A stretch of DNA of 64,000 bases, taken from positions 868,001-932,000 of the forward strand of contig NZ_RKHO01000001.1 of assembly GCF_003752505.1 (NCBI RefSeq). Direction: 5' to 3'. Position 1 is the stretch's first letter; each line of letters begins with the position of its first letter. Source of the stretch: Nocardioides aurantiacus. GTDB taxonomy: Bacteria; Actinomycetota; Actinomycetes; Propionibacteriales; Nocardioidaceae. Under the pieces are notes generated by a model that was not told the DNA's origin, made no database searches, and saw only the letters and a program-made list of their open reading frames with translations. Below are positions 1-8,599 of this stretch, piece by piece. A program made the position numbers and the translations under genes.

Positions 1-1
1 G

Positions 2-2596
2 ACGTCGTCCCGCCTGCTCGGCCGCCTCGACACCTTCCGCGGCTGGCCGGGGTGGGCCCGTGCGACGACGTACGCCGTCGCGGCGCTCGCGCTGCTCCTG
101 GTGGTGGTGACGGTGGGCGCGGTCGTCATGGTCAGGCGGCCGCTGCCGGAGACCGAGGGCACCCTGACCGTGCCCGGTCTCGGCGCCGACGTCGAGGTGC
201 TCCGTGACGCCCGGGGCGTGCCGCAGATCTACGCCGACGACGCCACCGACCTGTTCTACGCCCAGGGCTACGTCCAGGCCCAGGACCGCTTCTACGACAT
301 GGACGTGCGCCGTCACGTGACCGCCGGGCGGCTGGCCGAGCTGGTCGGTCCGGCGGCGGTCGAGTCCGACCTGACGGTGCGGACGCTGGGGTGGCGCCGC
401 GTCGCCGAGCGCGAGTTCGACCTGCTCGACCCAGCCACCCGCAGCTACCTGGAGTCCTACAGCGACGGCGTCAACGCGTGGCTGCGCGGCCGCTCGGTGA
501 CGGCGATGTCGGTGGAGTACACCCTGCTGGCCCTCGGCGGGCTGGACTACAAGCCCGAGCAGTGGACTCCGGTCGACTCCCTGGCCTGGCTCAAGGCGAT
601 GGCGTGGGACCTGCGCGGCAACATGGCCGACGAGGTGGCCCGCACCCGCCTGGCGGTCGACCGCTCGCCGGAGCAGGTCGACGAGCTCTACCCCCGCTAC
701 CCCTACGGCCGCCACGCGACGGTGCTGCCCGACGCGACGGCGGCGGCCCCCGCGCCGCGCGCGACGCCGGCGTGGGCGACGCGGTCGTCCGGGGAGCAGC
801 AGGACCGCGAGGGCGCCGACGCCGTGGCGGCGGTCCGCGACCACCTGGCCTCGGTGCCGGCGCTGCTGGGCACGGGCGACGGGCTGGGCTCCAACGCCTG
901 GGCGGTCTCGGGCGAGCACACCGTCTCCGGCGAGCCGCTGCTCGCCAACGACCCGCACCTCGGCGTCTCCCAGCCCGCGGTCTGGTACCAGACCGGCCTG
1001 CACTGCCGCTCGCTCGGCGAGGACTGCCCCTTCGACGTCTCGGGCTTCACCTTCGCCGGCTTCCCGGGCGTGATCGTCGGCCACAACCGCGATATCGCCT
1101 GGGGGATGACCAACCTCGACCCCGACGTCACCGACCTGTTCCTGGAGAAGGTCGAGGGCAAGACCTACGAGTACGACGGCCAGCAGCTCCCGCTCGTCGA
1201 GCGGGACGAGGAGATCCGGGTCGAGGGGGAGGGGACCCGCCTGATCACGGTGCGGTCCACCCGCCACGGACCACTGCTCTCCGACGTCTCCCGCGAGCTG
1301 TCGAGCGTGGGCGCCAACGCCGAGGTGGGCCCCGACGCGCCCGAGCGCGGCAACGGCTACGGCGTCGCGCTGGCGTGGACCGCGCTGACGCCGCGTCCCA
1401 CGGCCGACGCGGTCTTCGCCCTGGGCCGGGCGCGTGACTGGGACGACTTCCGCGAGGCGGCACGCGACTTCGCCGTCCCCAGCCAGAACCTCGTGTACGC
1501 CGATCGCGAGGGCAACATCGGCTACCAGGCGCCCGGCGACGTGCCGATCCGCCGGTCGGGCCGCGACGGCCGCTACCCGGCGGCCGGCTGGGACTCCCGC
1601 AACGACTGGACCGGCCGGCTGGTGCCGTTCGAGCAGCTGCCCAGCCGCCTCAACCCGGCCGAGGGCTTCGTGGTCTCGGCCAACCAGGCCGCCACCGGGC
1701 CCGGCTACCCCTTCCTGCTCACCACCGACTGGGACCACGGCTACCGCAGCCAGCGGATCCGCCGGCTGCTGGAGGCCCGGATCGACGCCGGCGCCCAGCT
1801 CGACGTGCGGGCGGTGCAGGACATCCAGACCGACACCCGCAACCCGATGGGTCCGGTGCTGGTGCCCTACCTGTTGCGGCCGCTGATGACCTCGGAGTAC
1901 TACGCCGACGGCCAGCGGCTGCTGCTCGACTGGGACTTCGACCAGGCACCCGACTCTGCGGCGGCGGCGTACTTCGAGGCGGTGTGGCGCAGCCTGCTGC
2001 GGCTGACCTTCCACGACGAGCTGCCCGCGTCGCTGTGGCCCGACGGCGGCCAGCGGTGGGTGGCCGTGGTGTCCAACCTGCTGCGCCAGCCGGACTCCCA
2101 GTGGTGGGACGACAGCACCACGACCGGCGTCATCGAGGACCGCGACCAGATCCTCGCCGAGGCGCTGGAGCAGGCGCGCGACGAGCTCACCCGTCGGCTC
2201 TCGGTCAGCCCGCGGCAGTGGAGCTGGGGCCGGCTGCACCGGCTCGAGCTGGAGCACCAGACCCTGGGCCGCGGCTCGGCGGTGGCGCGGGCGCTGCTCG
2301 ACCGGGGACCCGAGCCGGTCGGCGGGGGCGGGACGAGCGTGGACGCGACGGCGTGGACCGCGCCGGCGGGGTACGACGTGACGACGGCGCCCTCGATGCG
2401 GATGGTCGTCGACCTGGCCGACCTCGACGCCTCCCGCTGGGTGCTGCTCGGGGGCGCGTCGGGACACCCGGCCTCGCCGCACTACACCGACCAGCTCGGC
2501 ACCTGGCTCGCCGGGCGCACCCTGGCCTGGCCGTTCTCCCGGGAGGCCGTCGAGCAGGCGGCCGAGGACCGGCTGGTGCTACGACCCGGCGGCTAG
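2..2596 (+). CDS. Penicillin acylase family (Ntn) amidohydrolase, 5' end outside window
   Basis: N-terminal-nucleophile hydrolase of the penicillin/acyl-homoserine-lactone acylase family, which cleaves amide bonds after autocatalytic processing into alpha and beta chains. The frame is open from the first bases, so the true start lies upstream; the ATG/GTG codons near position 101 are inside the protein. A hydrophobic stretch encoded at about 65-130 looks like an N-terminal membrane anchor or signal. The alpha-chain hallmark QGYVQAQDRFYDMD is present. The beta chain should begin at the serine of GLGSNAWAVSG (codon 890-892), followed by the family motif LLANDPHLG. The remaining length, about 830 residues, is typical. 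The substrate cannot be read from sequence. The last 18 bases overlap the convergent cyclo-ligase gene. Confidence 0.9.
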   Translation, partial: TSSRLLGRLDTFRGWPGWARATTYAVAALALLLVVVTVGAVVMVRRPLPETEGTLTVPGLGADVEVLRDARGVPQIYADDATDLFYAQGYVQAQDRFYDMDVRRHVTAGRLAELVGPAAVESDLTVRTLGWRRVAEREFDLLDPATRSYLESYSDGVNAWLRGRSVTAMSVEYTLLALGGLDYKPEQWTPVDSLAWLKAMAWDLRGNMADEVARTRLAVDRSPEQVDELYPRYPYGRHATVLPDATAAAPAPRATPAWATRSSGEQQDREGADAVAAVRDHLASVPALLGTGDGLGSNAWAVSGEHTVSGEPLLANDPHLGVSQPAVWYQTGLHCRSLGEDCPFDVSGFTFAGFPGVIVGHNRDIAWGMTNLDPDVTDLFLEKVEGKTYEYDGQQLPLVERDEEIRVEGEGTRLITVRSTRHGPLLSDVSRELSSVGANAEVGPDAPERGNGYGVALAWTALTPRPTADAVFALGRARDWDDFREAARDFAVPSQNLVYADREGNIGYQAPGDVPIRRSGRDGRYPAAGWDSRNDWTGRLVPFEQLPSRLNPAEGFVVSANQAATGPGYPFLLTTDWDHGYRSQRIRRLLEARIDAGAQLDVRAVQDIQTDTRNPMGPVLVPYLLRPLMTSEYYADGQRLLLDWDFDQAPDSAAAAYFEAVWRSLLRLTFHDELPASLWPDGGQRWVAVVSNLLRQPDSQWWDDSTTTGVIEDRDQILAEALEQARDELTRRLSVSPRQWSWGRLHRLELEHQTLGRGSAVARALLDRGPEPVGGGGTSVDATAWTAPAGYDVTTAPSMRMVVDLADLDASRWVLLGGASGHPASPHYTDQLGTWLAGRTLAWPFSREAVEQAAEDRLVLRPGG

Positions 2597-3169
2597 CCGG
2601 ACCACGCCGTCGGGCGTGACGGCGGCGCGGACCGGCCGGTCGTGCGCCTCGGCCGGCACCGCGTCGAGCAGCTCGCCGCGGTGCAGCACCACGCAGGTGA
2701 AGGTGCCGTGGGGCACCCGCTCCAGGGCCCGGTCGTAGCAGCCCGCGCCGCGGCCGAGCCGGGTGCCGTCGGCCCCGACGGCCAGTCCGGGGACCAGGAC
2801 GACGTCGGCGCCGGCGACCGCGTCGACGCCCAGCCGGGCCCCGGCCGGCTCGAGCAGCCCGCGGGCCGCGCGGAGGTCCTCCGGCCCGGCGTACGCCGCC
2901 CAGTCGAGGTCCATGCCGGGCAGCACGACCGGCAGCAGCACGCGCGTGCCGGCCGCCGCCAGCGCCTCGAGGAGGGGACCGGTGCCGGGCTCGTGCGAGA
3001 CCGAGACGTACGCCGCCACGGTCGCCGCGCGGCGTACCTCCTCGGTGGCCAGCAGGTGCGCGGCGGTGGCCCGGGCCCCCTCGCCGAGCTCCAGCACGGG
3101 GATGCGGCGGCGGGCGGCCAGCAGCTGGTCCCGCAGGGCGAGCTTGGCGGTCCGTGTGAGGTCGGGCAC
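2579..3169 (-). CDS. 5-formyltetrahydrofolate cyclo-ligase
   Basis: ATP-dependent 5-formyl-THF cyclo-ligase (MTHFS), 196 residues, recycling folinate to 5,10-methenyl-THF in the cytosol. The family's C-terminal nucleotide/substrate motif is present as GTRLGRGAGCYDR near residues 135-147, preceded by VLVPGLAVG. Length is normal. The start is GTG; a TAGGCT hexamer on the minus strand (3181-3176) lies six bases before it, suggesting a leaderless transcript. It is divergent from the UDP-glucose pyrophosphorylase with only 23 bases between start codons. This gene order next to a nucleotidyltransferase and moeA is common in actinobacteria. Confidence 0.93.
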   Translation of the reverse strand: MPDLTRTAKLALRDQLLAARRRIPVLELGEGARATAAHLLATEEVRRAATVAAYVSVSHEPGTGPLLEALAAAGTRVLLPVVLPGMDLDWAAYAGPEDLRAARGLLEPAGARLGVDAVAGADVVLVPGLAVGADGTRLGRGAGCYDRALERVPHGTFTCVVLHRGELLDAVPAEAHDRPVRAAVTPDGVVRLAAGS

Positions 3170-3192
3170 GGATGGAGCCTACGATCGGAGGC
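3170..3192. promoter_or_regulatory. Compact divergent promoter with overlapping -10 boxes
   Basis: The 23-base gap between two divergent start codons contains AGCCTACGAT. Read leftward this gives TAGGCT (3181-3176), six bases before the GTG of the cyclo-ligase. Read rightward it gives TACGAT (3180-3185), seven bases before the ATG of the pyrophosphorylase. The two hexamers share the central TA. If both are -10 elements, both mRNAs would begin at or next to their start codons. No transcript data are available; this is inferred from position and sequence. Confidence 0.55.
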
Positions 3193-4578
3193 ATGAAGTC
3201 GAAGGGACTCAAGCAGGCCCGCGAGAAGATGGCCGCCGAGGGCGTCGACCAGGTCGCCATCGAGGTCTTCTCGCACTACTACCGGCAGATCGAGCACGGC
3301 GAGACCGGCATGATCGCCGAGGACTCGATCGACCCGGTCGACATGGAGTCCCTGGCCGACGTCGAGGTGCCCGACGACGTCGCCGCCGAGGCGGTGGGCG
3401 CGACCGTGGTGATCAAGCTCAACGGCGGCCTCGGCACCTCGATGGGCATGGCGCGCGCCAAGTCGCTGCTGTGCGTGCGGCGCGGGCTCTCCTTCCTCGA
3501 CGTGATCGCCCGCCAGGTGCTGCACCTGCGCCGCGAGTACGGCACCACGCTGCCGCTCATCTTCATGAACAGCTTCCGCACCTCCGAGGACACGCTGGCC
3601 GCGCTGGCGCGCTACCAGGACCTCGAGGTCGACGGCCTGCCGCTGGAGTTCCTGCAGAACAAGGAGCCCAAGCTGCGCAAGGACGACCTCACGCCGGTGA
3701 CCTGGACCAAGGACCCGGCGCTGGAGTGGTGTCCTCCCGGCCACGGCGACCTCTACACCGCGCTCGTCGGCACCGGCCTGCTCGACCGTCTCATCGACGC
3801 GGGCTACCGCTACGCCTTCGTCTCCAACTCCGACAACCTCGGCGCCGTCGCGGACGCGCGGGTGGCCGGCTGGTTCGCCCAGTCGGGTGCGCCGTTCGCG
3901 ATCGAGGCGGTGCGGCGTACGCCCTCGGACCGCAAGGGCGGCCACTTCGCCCGCCGCAAGGCCGACGGCCGGATCGTGCTGCGCGAGACCGCGCAGACGC
4001 CGAAGGCCGACCAGGAGGCGCTGCAGGACCTCTCGCGCCACCAGTACTGCTCGACCAACAACCTGTGGTTCGACCTGGTCCGGATGCGCGACGAGATGGC
4101 GCGGCGCGACGGCATCCTCGGCCTGCCGATGATCCGCAACGAGAAGAACGTCGACCCGGCCGACAAGCGCAGCCCCGAGGTGATCCAGGTCGAGACCGCG
4201 ATGGGCGCGGCGATCGAGGTCTTCGAGGACTCGCGGCTGATCGAGGTCGGCCGGGACCGCTTCGTGCCGGTCAAGACGACCAACGACCTGCTCGTGCTGC
4301 GCTCGGACGCCTACGACATCGGCAGCGACTTCGTGCTCGACCAGCAGGTCGAGAGCATCCCGTTCGTCGACCTCGACGACGAGCACTACAAGCTCGTCGC
4401 CGACTTCGACCAGCGCTTCGCCTCCGGCGTGCCCTCGATGCGCCGGGCCGAGTCGCTCGTGGTCAACGGTGACTGGAGCTTCGGCGAGAAGGTCGTGGTG
4501 CGCGGCAAGGCCGAGCTCGACGGCGACCACGGCCGCGTCGAGGCCGGCAGCGTCCTCGGCGACGCGCCCGCCGAGTAG
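3193..4578 (+). CDS. UTP--glucose-1-phosphate uridylyltransferase (eukaryotic UDPGP type)
   Basis: Forms UDP-glucose from UTP and glucose-1-phosphate, feeding glycan and trehalose synthesis. The 461-residue protein belongs to the UDPGP family (eukaryote-like UGP2) rather than the short bacterial GalU family: the nucleotide-binding motif KLNGGLGTSMGMARAKS lies near residue 76, with FMNSFRTSEDT and SNSDNLGA following. I start at ATG 3193 (MKSKGLKQ) rather than the in-frame ATG 3172, because a TACGAT -10-like box sits seven bases upstream and a longer start would overlap it. The gene is followed 31 bases later by moeA. Confidence 0.9.
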   Translation: MKSKGLKQAREKMAAEGVDQVAIEVFSHYYRQIEHGETGMIAEDSIDPVDMESLADVEVPDDVAAEAVGATVVIKLNGGLGTSMGMARAKSLLCVRRGLSFLDVIARQVLHLRREYGTTLPLIFMNSFRTSEDTLAALARYQDLEVDGLPLEFLQNKEPKLRKDDLTPVTWTKDPALEWCPPGHGDLYTALVGTGLLDRLIDAGYRYAFVSNSDNLGAVADARVAGWFAQSGAPFAIEAVRRTPSDRKGGHFARRKADGRIVLRETAQTPKADQEALQDLSRHQYCSTNNLWFDLVRMRDEMARRDGILGLPMIRNEKNVDPADKRSPEVIQVETAMGAAIEVFEDSRLIEVGRDRFVPVKTTNDLLVLRSDAYDIGSDFVLDQQVESIPFVDLDDEHYKLVADFDQRFASGVPSMRRAESLVVNGDWSFGEKVVVRGKAELDGDHGRVEAGSVLGDAPAE

Positions 4579-4609
4579 GACCCTGCACCCGGCCGTCTAG
4601 GTTCGTCCC

Positions 4610-5863
4610 ATGTCCTCGCCGCCCCGTGAGACCCGCCCGATCCCGCCCGAGGACTACCTCCGCCGGGTCCTCGAGGTCGTCACCCCGCTCGAGGCCGCCG
4701 AGCGGCCGCTGCTCGACGCCCTCGGCCTGCCCGTCGCCGAGGACGTCCATGCCGACGTCCCGCTGCCGGTCTTCGACAACTCCTCCATGGACGGCTACGC
4801 CGTGGCGTTCCGCGACGTCGCCGAGGCCACCGCCGAGCGCCCGGTGCACCTGCCGGTCGTGGGCGAGATCGCCGCCGGGCAGACCACGATCCACACCCTG
4901 ACCCCCGGCACCGCCGTACGCATCATGACCGGGGCGCCGGTGCCGACCGGCGCGACCGCGGTGGTGCCCTTCGAGTGGACCACGGAGGAGGGGCGCCAGG
5001 TCGTCGTCTCCCAGGCTCCCGAGGAGGGCCAGCACGTACGCCGCTCCGGCGAGGAGGTCGCGCGCGGCGACCTGCTGATGCGCCGGGGCGAGGTCGTCGG
5101 CACCCGCCAGGTCGGGCTGCTCGCCGCGCTGGGCCGCGGCCGGGTCGCGACCGCCCCCCGGCCCCGCGTCGTGGTCATGTCCACCGGCCTCGAGCTCGTC
5201 GAGCCCGGCAAGCCCCTGCAGGGTGCCCAGATCTACGACTCCAACAGCTACCTCCTCGCCGCGGCCGTCCGCGCCCACGGCGGCATCGCCTACCGGGCCA
5301 CCGCCACCACCGACGACCCCGACCAGTTCGCCGACGCGCTGGCCGACCAGCTGCTGCGCGCCGACATGGTCGTCACCAGCGGCGGCGTGTCCAAGGGCAC
5401 CCACGACGTGGTCAAGGAGGTGCTGCGCGAGCTCGGCACGGTGGAGTTCCTGGAGGTCGCGATGCAGCCCGGCAAGCCGCAGGGTTTCGGGGTGGTGGGG
5501 GAGGACCGGACGCCGATCTTCACGTTGCCGGGCAACCCGGTCTCGGCGTACGTCTCCTTCGAGTCGTTCGTCGCGCCCGCGCTGCGCCGGATGACCGGCC
5601 ACGCCCGGGTCGAGCCGGTGCTGCGTGCCGGCGTCCTCACCGAGGCGGTGCGCTCGATGCGCGGCAAGACCCAGCTGCTGCGTGCCCGGGTGGAGCACTC
5701 GGGCGGGCGGCTGCTGCTGACTCCCGTCGGCGGCCCCGGCTCCCACCTGATCGCCGGGCTCGCGCAGGCCGACGCGCTGGTCGTGCTCGACGCCGACGTC
5801 ACGGCCGTCTCGCAGGGCGACGTCGTGCCCGCGCTGCTGCTGGACCGGGTGGCGGGCTCGTGA
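4610..5863 (+). CDS. moeA: Molybdopterin molybdotransferase MoeA
   Basis: Catalyses molybdate insertion into adenylated molybdopterin, the last common step of molybdenum cofactor synthesis. The 417-residue protein has the MoeA signature [12 protein letters not shown] near residues 50-61, the MogA-like domain with [19 protein letters not shown] and the C-terminal [15 protein letters not shown] motif. TAGGTT at 4598-4603 lies six bases before the ATG, suggesting a leaderless start. The stop overlaps the moaC start (GTGA at 5860-5863), so moeA, moaC and mog are probably co-transcribed and translationally coupled. Confidence 0.95.
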   Translation: MSSPPRETRPIPPEDYLRRVLEVVTPLEAAERPLLDALGLPVAEDVHADVPLPVFDNSSMDGYAVAFRDVAEATAERPVHLPVVGEIAAGQTTIHTLTPGTAVRIMTGAPVPTGATAVVPFEWTTEEGRQVVVSQAPEEGQHVRRSGEEVARGDLLMRRGEVVGTRQVGLLAALGRGRVATAPRPRVVVMSTGLELVEPGKPLQGAQIYDSNSYLLAAAVRAHGGIAYRATATTDDPDQFADALADQLLRADMVVTSGGVSKGTHDVVKEVLRELGTVEFLEVAMQPGKPQGFGVVGEDRTPIFTLPGNPVSAYVSFESFVAPALRRMTGHARVEPVLRAGVLTEAVRSMRGKTQLLRARVEHSGGRLLLTPVGGPGSHLIAGLAQADALVVLDADVTAVSQGDVVPALLLDRVAGS

Positions 5864-6357
5864 GCGCGCCGCCGGAGGAGACCGGGGGGACCCGCCTCAC
5901 CCACGTCGACGAGCAGGGCGCCGCGCGCATGGTCGACGTCGGCGACAAGGACGTCACCTCGCGCAGCGCGACCGCGTCGGGGCGCGTGCTCGTCTCCGCG
6001 CAGGTCGTGGCGCTGCTGCGCGGCGAGGGCGTGCCCAAGGGCGACGCGCTCGGCGTGGCCCGCGTCGCCGGCATCATGGCCGCCAAGCGCACCCCCGACC
6101 TCGTGCCGCTGTGCCACCCGCTCGCGATCTCCGGCGTCACCGTCGACCTCGAGGTGGAGGACGACGCCGTGGCGGTCCGTGCCACCGTGCGCACCACCGA
6201 CCGCACGGGGGTGGAGATGGAGGCGCTGACGGCCGTCTCGGTCGCGGCGCTCACGGTGGTCGACATGGTCAAGGCCGTGGACAAGGGCGCGGTCATCACC
6301 GACGTCCGCGTCGAGGAGAAGCTCGGCGGCAAGAGCGGGACGTGGCGCCGTGGCTGA
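5860..6357 (+). CDS. moaC: Cyclic pyranopterin monophosphate synthase MoaC
   Basis: Converts 3',8-cyclo-7,8-dihydro-GTP to cyclic pyranopterin monophosphate early in molybdopterin synthesis. The 165-residue sequence shows the family core [18 protein letters not shown], the conserved LCHPLAIS substrate loop, and [24 protein letters not shown] with KSGTW near the C-terminus. I chose GTG 5860 because it overlaps the moeA stop as GTGA and leaves a normal N-terminus. The 3' end overlaps mog by eight bases. Confidence 0.94.
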   Translation: MSAPPEETGGTRLTHVDEQGAARMVDVGDKDVTSRSATASGRVLVSAQVVALLRGEGVPKGDALGVARVAGIMAAKRTPDLVPLCHPLAISGVTVDLEVEDDAVAVRATVRTTDRTGVEMEALTAVSVAALTVVDMVKAVDKGAVITDVRVEEKLGGKSGTWRRG

Positions 6358-6877
6358 GCAGCCCGCCCCGCAGCCCGCCTCGCAGCCCGCCTCGCAGCCC
6401 GCCCCGCTGCCCGCCGCCGTCGTCGTCGCGTCCAACCGCGCCGCGGCCGGGGTGTACGACGACACCACCGGCCCGCTCATCGTCGAGGCCCTGCGGGCCG
6501 ACGGCTGGACGGTCGGCGACCCGGTCGTCGTGCGCGACGGGGAGCCGGTCGCCGAGGCCATCCGGGCCGCCCTCGACGCCGGCGCCCGCGCCGTCCTGAC
6601 CACCGGCGGCACCGGCCTGACCCCGACCGACCTGACCCCCGAGGTCACCCGGCCGCTGCTGAGGCGCGAGGTCCCGGGCATCGCCGAGGCGATCCGCGCG
6701 CACGGGACGGCCAAGGGCGTCCCGACGGCGGCGCTCTCGCGCGGCCTCGCCGGGGTCGCCGGCCAGGCGCTGGTCGTCAACCTCCCGGGGTCGCGGGGCG
6801 GGGTCAGGGACGGTCTCGCGGTCGTCGTGCCCCTGCTGCGGCACGCCGTGGAGCAGATCGTCGGGAGCGACCACTGA
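6350..6877 (+). CDS. mog: MogA/MoaB-type molybdopterin adenylyltransferase
   Basis: 175-residue member of the MogA/MoaB family, which adenylates molybdopterin before metal insertion by MoeA. The fold is recognisable from [36 protein letters not shown] and [10 protein letters not shown]. The first about 20 residues are a Q/P/A/S-rich tail encoded by four copies of a 12-base unit (6359-6406), unlike the compact N-terminus of most homologues. The start GTG lies inside the end of moaC, consistent with operon coupling. MogA and MoaB cannot be separated with confidence from sequence alone. Confidence 0.88.
   Translation: MAEQPAPQPASQPASQPAPLPAAVVVASNRAAAGVYDDTTGPLIVEALRADGWTVGDPVVVRDGEPVAEAIRAALDAGARAVLTTGGTGLTPTDLTPEVTRPLLRREVPGIAEAIRAHGTAKGVPTAALSRGLAGVAGQALVVNLPGSRGGVRDGLAVVVPLLRHAVEQIVGSDH
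6359..6406 (+). repeat. 12-base tandem repeat in the mog 5' end
   Basis: Four consecutive units of the form CAGCCCGCC(C/T)CG, in frame and encoding QPAP or QPAS. A degenerate fifth copy (CTGCCCGCC) follows. Being a multiple of three bases, slippage would change tail length without a frameshift. Confidence 0.85.
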
Positions 6878-6891
6878 GCGCCGGGTGGCCG

Positions 6892-7509
6892 GTGGTGCTG
6901 GAGTCGGCCGGCGTCCGGCTGCGTCCGATCACCCAGGCCGACCGGCACACCTGGCGCCGCGTGCGGCAGGCCAACTCGGCGTGGCTCGGCCCCTGGGACG
7001 CCACCGCGCCGTCGCGCTCGCAGGCCCAGCCGCGCTCGTTCGCCGCGATGGTGCGCACCATGCGCCGCGAGGCGCGCGCGGGCCGGCAGCTGCCGTTCGT
7101 GGTCGAGCTGGACGGCCGCTTCGTCGGCCAGCTCACGGTCAGCAACGTGCTGCGCGGCTCGGCGCAGCTCGCCTCGGTCGGCTACTGGGTCGACGAGGCG
7201 TACGCCGGCCGCGGCGTCGTCACCCGCGCCGTCGCCCTGGTCGTCGACCACTGCTTCGGCCCGGTCGGCCTGCACCGCATCGAGGTCGCCATCCGTCCCG
7301 AGAACGCCTCCTCGCTGCGCGTCGTGGAGAAGCTGGGCTTCGCCGAGGTCGGCTACGCCCGGCGCTACCTGCACATCGACGGGGAGTGGCGCGACCACCG
7401 GCTCTTCGCCCTGACCCAGGAGGACGTGCCCGAAGGGCTGCTGGTCCGCCTCGAGCAGGGCGTGCGTGAGGGCCCCGGCGCACGGGATCCACAGCAGTCA
7501 CAGGAGTGA
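6892..7509 (+). CDS. GNAT N-acetyltransferase, RimJ/RimL type
   Basis: 205-residue acetyl-CoA-dependent N-acetyltransferase of the GNAT superfamily, closest in layout to RimJ/RimL/SpeG proteins. Evidence is the RLRPITQAD N-terminus, the GYWVDEAYAGRGVVTRAVALVVD acetyl-CoA pyrophosphate-binding segment (shown in two parts: GYWVDEAYAG and RGVVTRAV), the IRPENASSLRVVEKLGF motif and a final RRYLHIDGEWRDHRLFAL strand. The gene starts 14 bases after mog and probably belongs to the same transcript. The position between mog and sepX is a conserved actinobacterial arrangement; the acceptor protein or metabolite is unknown. Confidence 0.85.
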   Translation: MVLESAGVRLRPITQADRHTWRRVRQANSAWLGPWDATAPSRSQAQPRSFAAMVRTMRREARAGRQLPFVVELDGRFVGQLTVSNVLRGSAQLASVGYWVDEAYAGRGVVTRAVALVVDHCFGPVGLHRIEVAIRPENASSLRVVEKLGFAEVGYARRYLHIDGEWRDHRLFALTQEDVPEGLLVRLEQGVREGPGARDPQQSQE

Positions 7510-7570
7510 ACTGACGACACACCGCCACGGGTCCGGGGCGCGGTGACCGCCCGCTCGTAGGGTCCGGGTT

Positions 7571-8428
7571 GTGGACCTGTCAGCTGTGATCTTCGTGGTG
7601 CTCGCCCTCGCCTGGGCCGTCTACCTCATCCCCAAGGCCCTCGCCCACCACGACGAGGTGGCGGGGGAGCGTCTGGAGGAGGGTCACTCCGAGAAGGTGC
7701 GCGTGCTGACCCGTCGTCGCCACCCGGTCGACGAGGCGGCCCCGGACGCCGTCGAGGAGGTCGAGACCGAGGTCGAGGTCGAGCGCACCGACACCGTCAC
7801 CCGCCGTACCGCCCCGGTCCTGAGCCCCACCGCCCGTGCCGCGCGCAACCGCCGCCGGGTGCTCGGTGGCCTGGTCACCGTGCTGCTCGCCGTCGTCGCC
7901 CTCGCCGGCTTCGCCGTCGCCCCGTGGTGGACCGTCGCGGTCCCCGCCACCGCGATCGTCGCCTTCCTGGTCGTCGCCCGCATCTCGGTCCGCCGCACCC
8001 AGGCGGCCCGCCGCTCCGCCCCTCGCCCCGCCGCCGACCCGGTCGAGCCGTCCGCGACGGTCGAGCGCCCCGCGTCGGTCGAGCCCGTCGAGACCACCGC
8101 CCCCGTCGAGACCCGGGCCCCCGTCGCCCCGGCCGCCCTCTCCTACGAGGCGCTCGAGCTGCTGACCGACCCCACGACCGGCCGCGAGCAGCAGGCCGAG
8201 CTCGAGGCCGCGCTCGCCGACGAGGGCTCGCTGTGGGACCCGCTGCCCCTCACCCTCCCGACGTACGTCGGCAAGGCCACCGCCCGCCGCACCGTGCGCA
8301 CCATCGAGCTGACCGGCATGACCAGCTCGGGCCACGACGACGCCGACACCGCGATCGCCCGGCAGGCCGACGAGGACGCCGACCGTGCGTCCGCGGAGAC
8401 GACCGACCGCAAGGTCGCCGGCGCCTGA
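7571..8428 (+). CDS. sepX: Divisome protein SepX/GlpR
   Basis: 285-residue membrane protein matching the actinobacterial SepX/GlpR cell-division factor. It has an N-terminal hydrophobic segment (about residues 4-23), a charged region, two further hydrophobic segments (about 95-113 and 117-137), a low-complexity P/V/E-rich linker, and the family's C-terminal motif WDPLPLTLPTYVGKA with RTIELTGM. In Streptomyces SepX interacts with FtsZ and stabilises division septa; the same role is inferred. GTG start, with TAGGGT at 7558-7563 seven bases upstream. The linker contains a captured copy of an intergenic repeat (8073-8097), giving the peptide SVEPVETT. Confidence 0.8.
   Translation: MDLSAVIFVVLALAWAVYLIPKALAHHDEVAGERLEEGHSEKVRVLTRRRHPVDEAAPDAVEEVETEVEVERTDTVTRRTAPVLSPTARAARNRRRVLGGLVTVLLAVVALAGFAVAPWWTVAVPATAIVAFLVVARISVRRTQAARRSAPRPAADPVEPSATVERPASVEPVETTAPVETRAPVAPAALSYEALELLTDPTTGREQQAELEAALADEGSLWDPLPLTLPTYVGKATARRTVRTIELTGMTSSGHDDADTAIARQADEDADRASAETTDRKVAGA
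8073..8097 (+). repeat. Dispersed repeat inside the sepX linker
   Basis: A 25-base segment, core GGTCGAGCCCGTCGAGACC, identical to 28432-28456 in the pth-cysQ spacer. Here it is in frame and encodes about residues 168-176 (SVEPVETT) of the SepX linker. Partial copies of its GTCGAG core lie on both sides. Confidence 0.8.
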
Positions 8429-8494
8429 CCCGATTCGGGACCACGCCGGTCCCGGTGGTAACTTTTCCCTCGCGCTCGTGCAGACGGGCGCTCC

Positions 8495-8569
<75 letters not shown>

Positions 8570-8572
8570 GAC

Positions 8573-8599
8573 AAGCCGCAGACCTCAGGTCTGCGGCTT
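8573..8599 (+). terminator. Terminator hairpin after tRNA-Ala
   Basis: Perfect 12-bp inverted repeat AAGCCGCAGACC / GGTCTGCGGCTT with a three-base loop TCA, starting five bases after the tRNA. It is followed only by a short CGG rather than a T-run, as is usual for actinobacterial hairpin terminators. Confidence 0.8.

Noticed and set aside
2593-4530. 645-codon minus-strand frame opposite the UDP-glucose pyrophosphorylase
   Set aside because: V/H/D/L/R-rich shadow product without recognisable motifs; the plus-strand gene is unambiguous.
4610-6877. Molybdenum-cofactor riboswitch before moeA
   Set aside because: Only 31 bases separate moeA from the preceding gene and the start looks leaderless, leaving no room for such an element.
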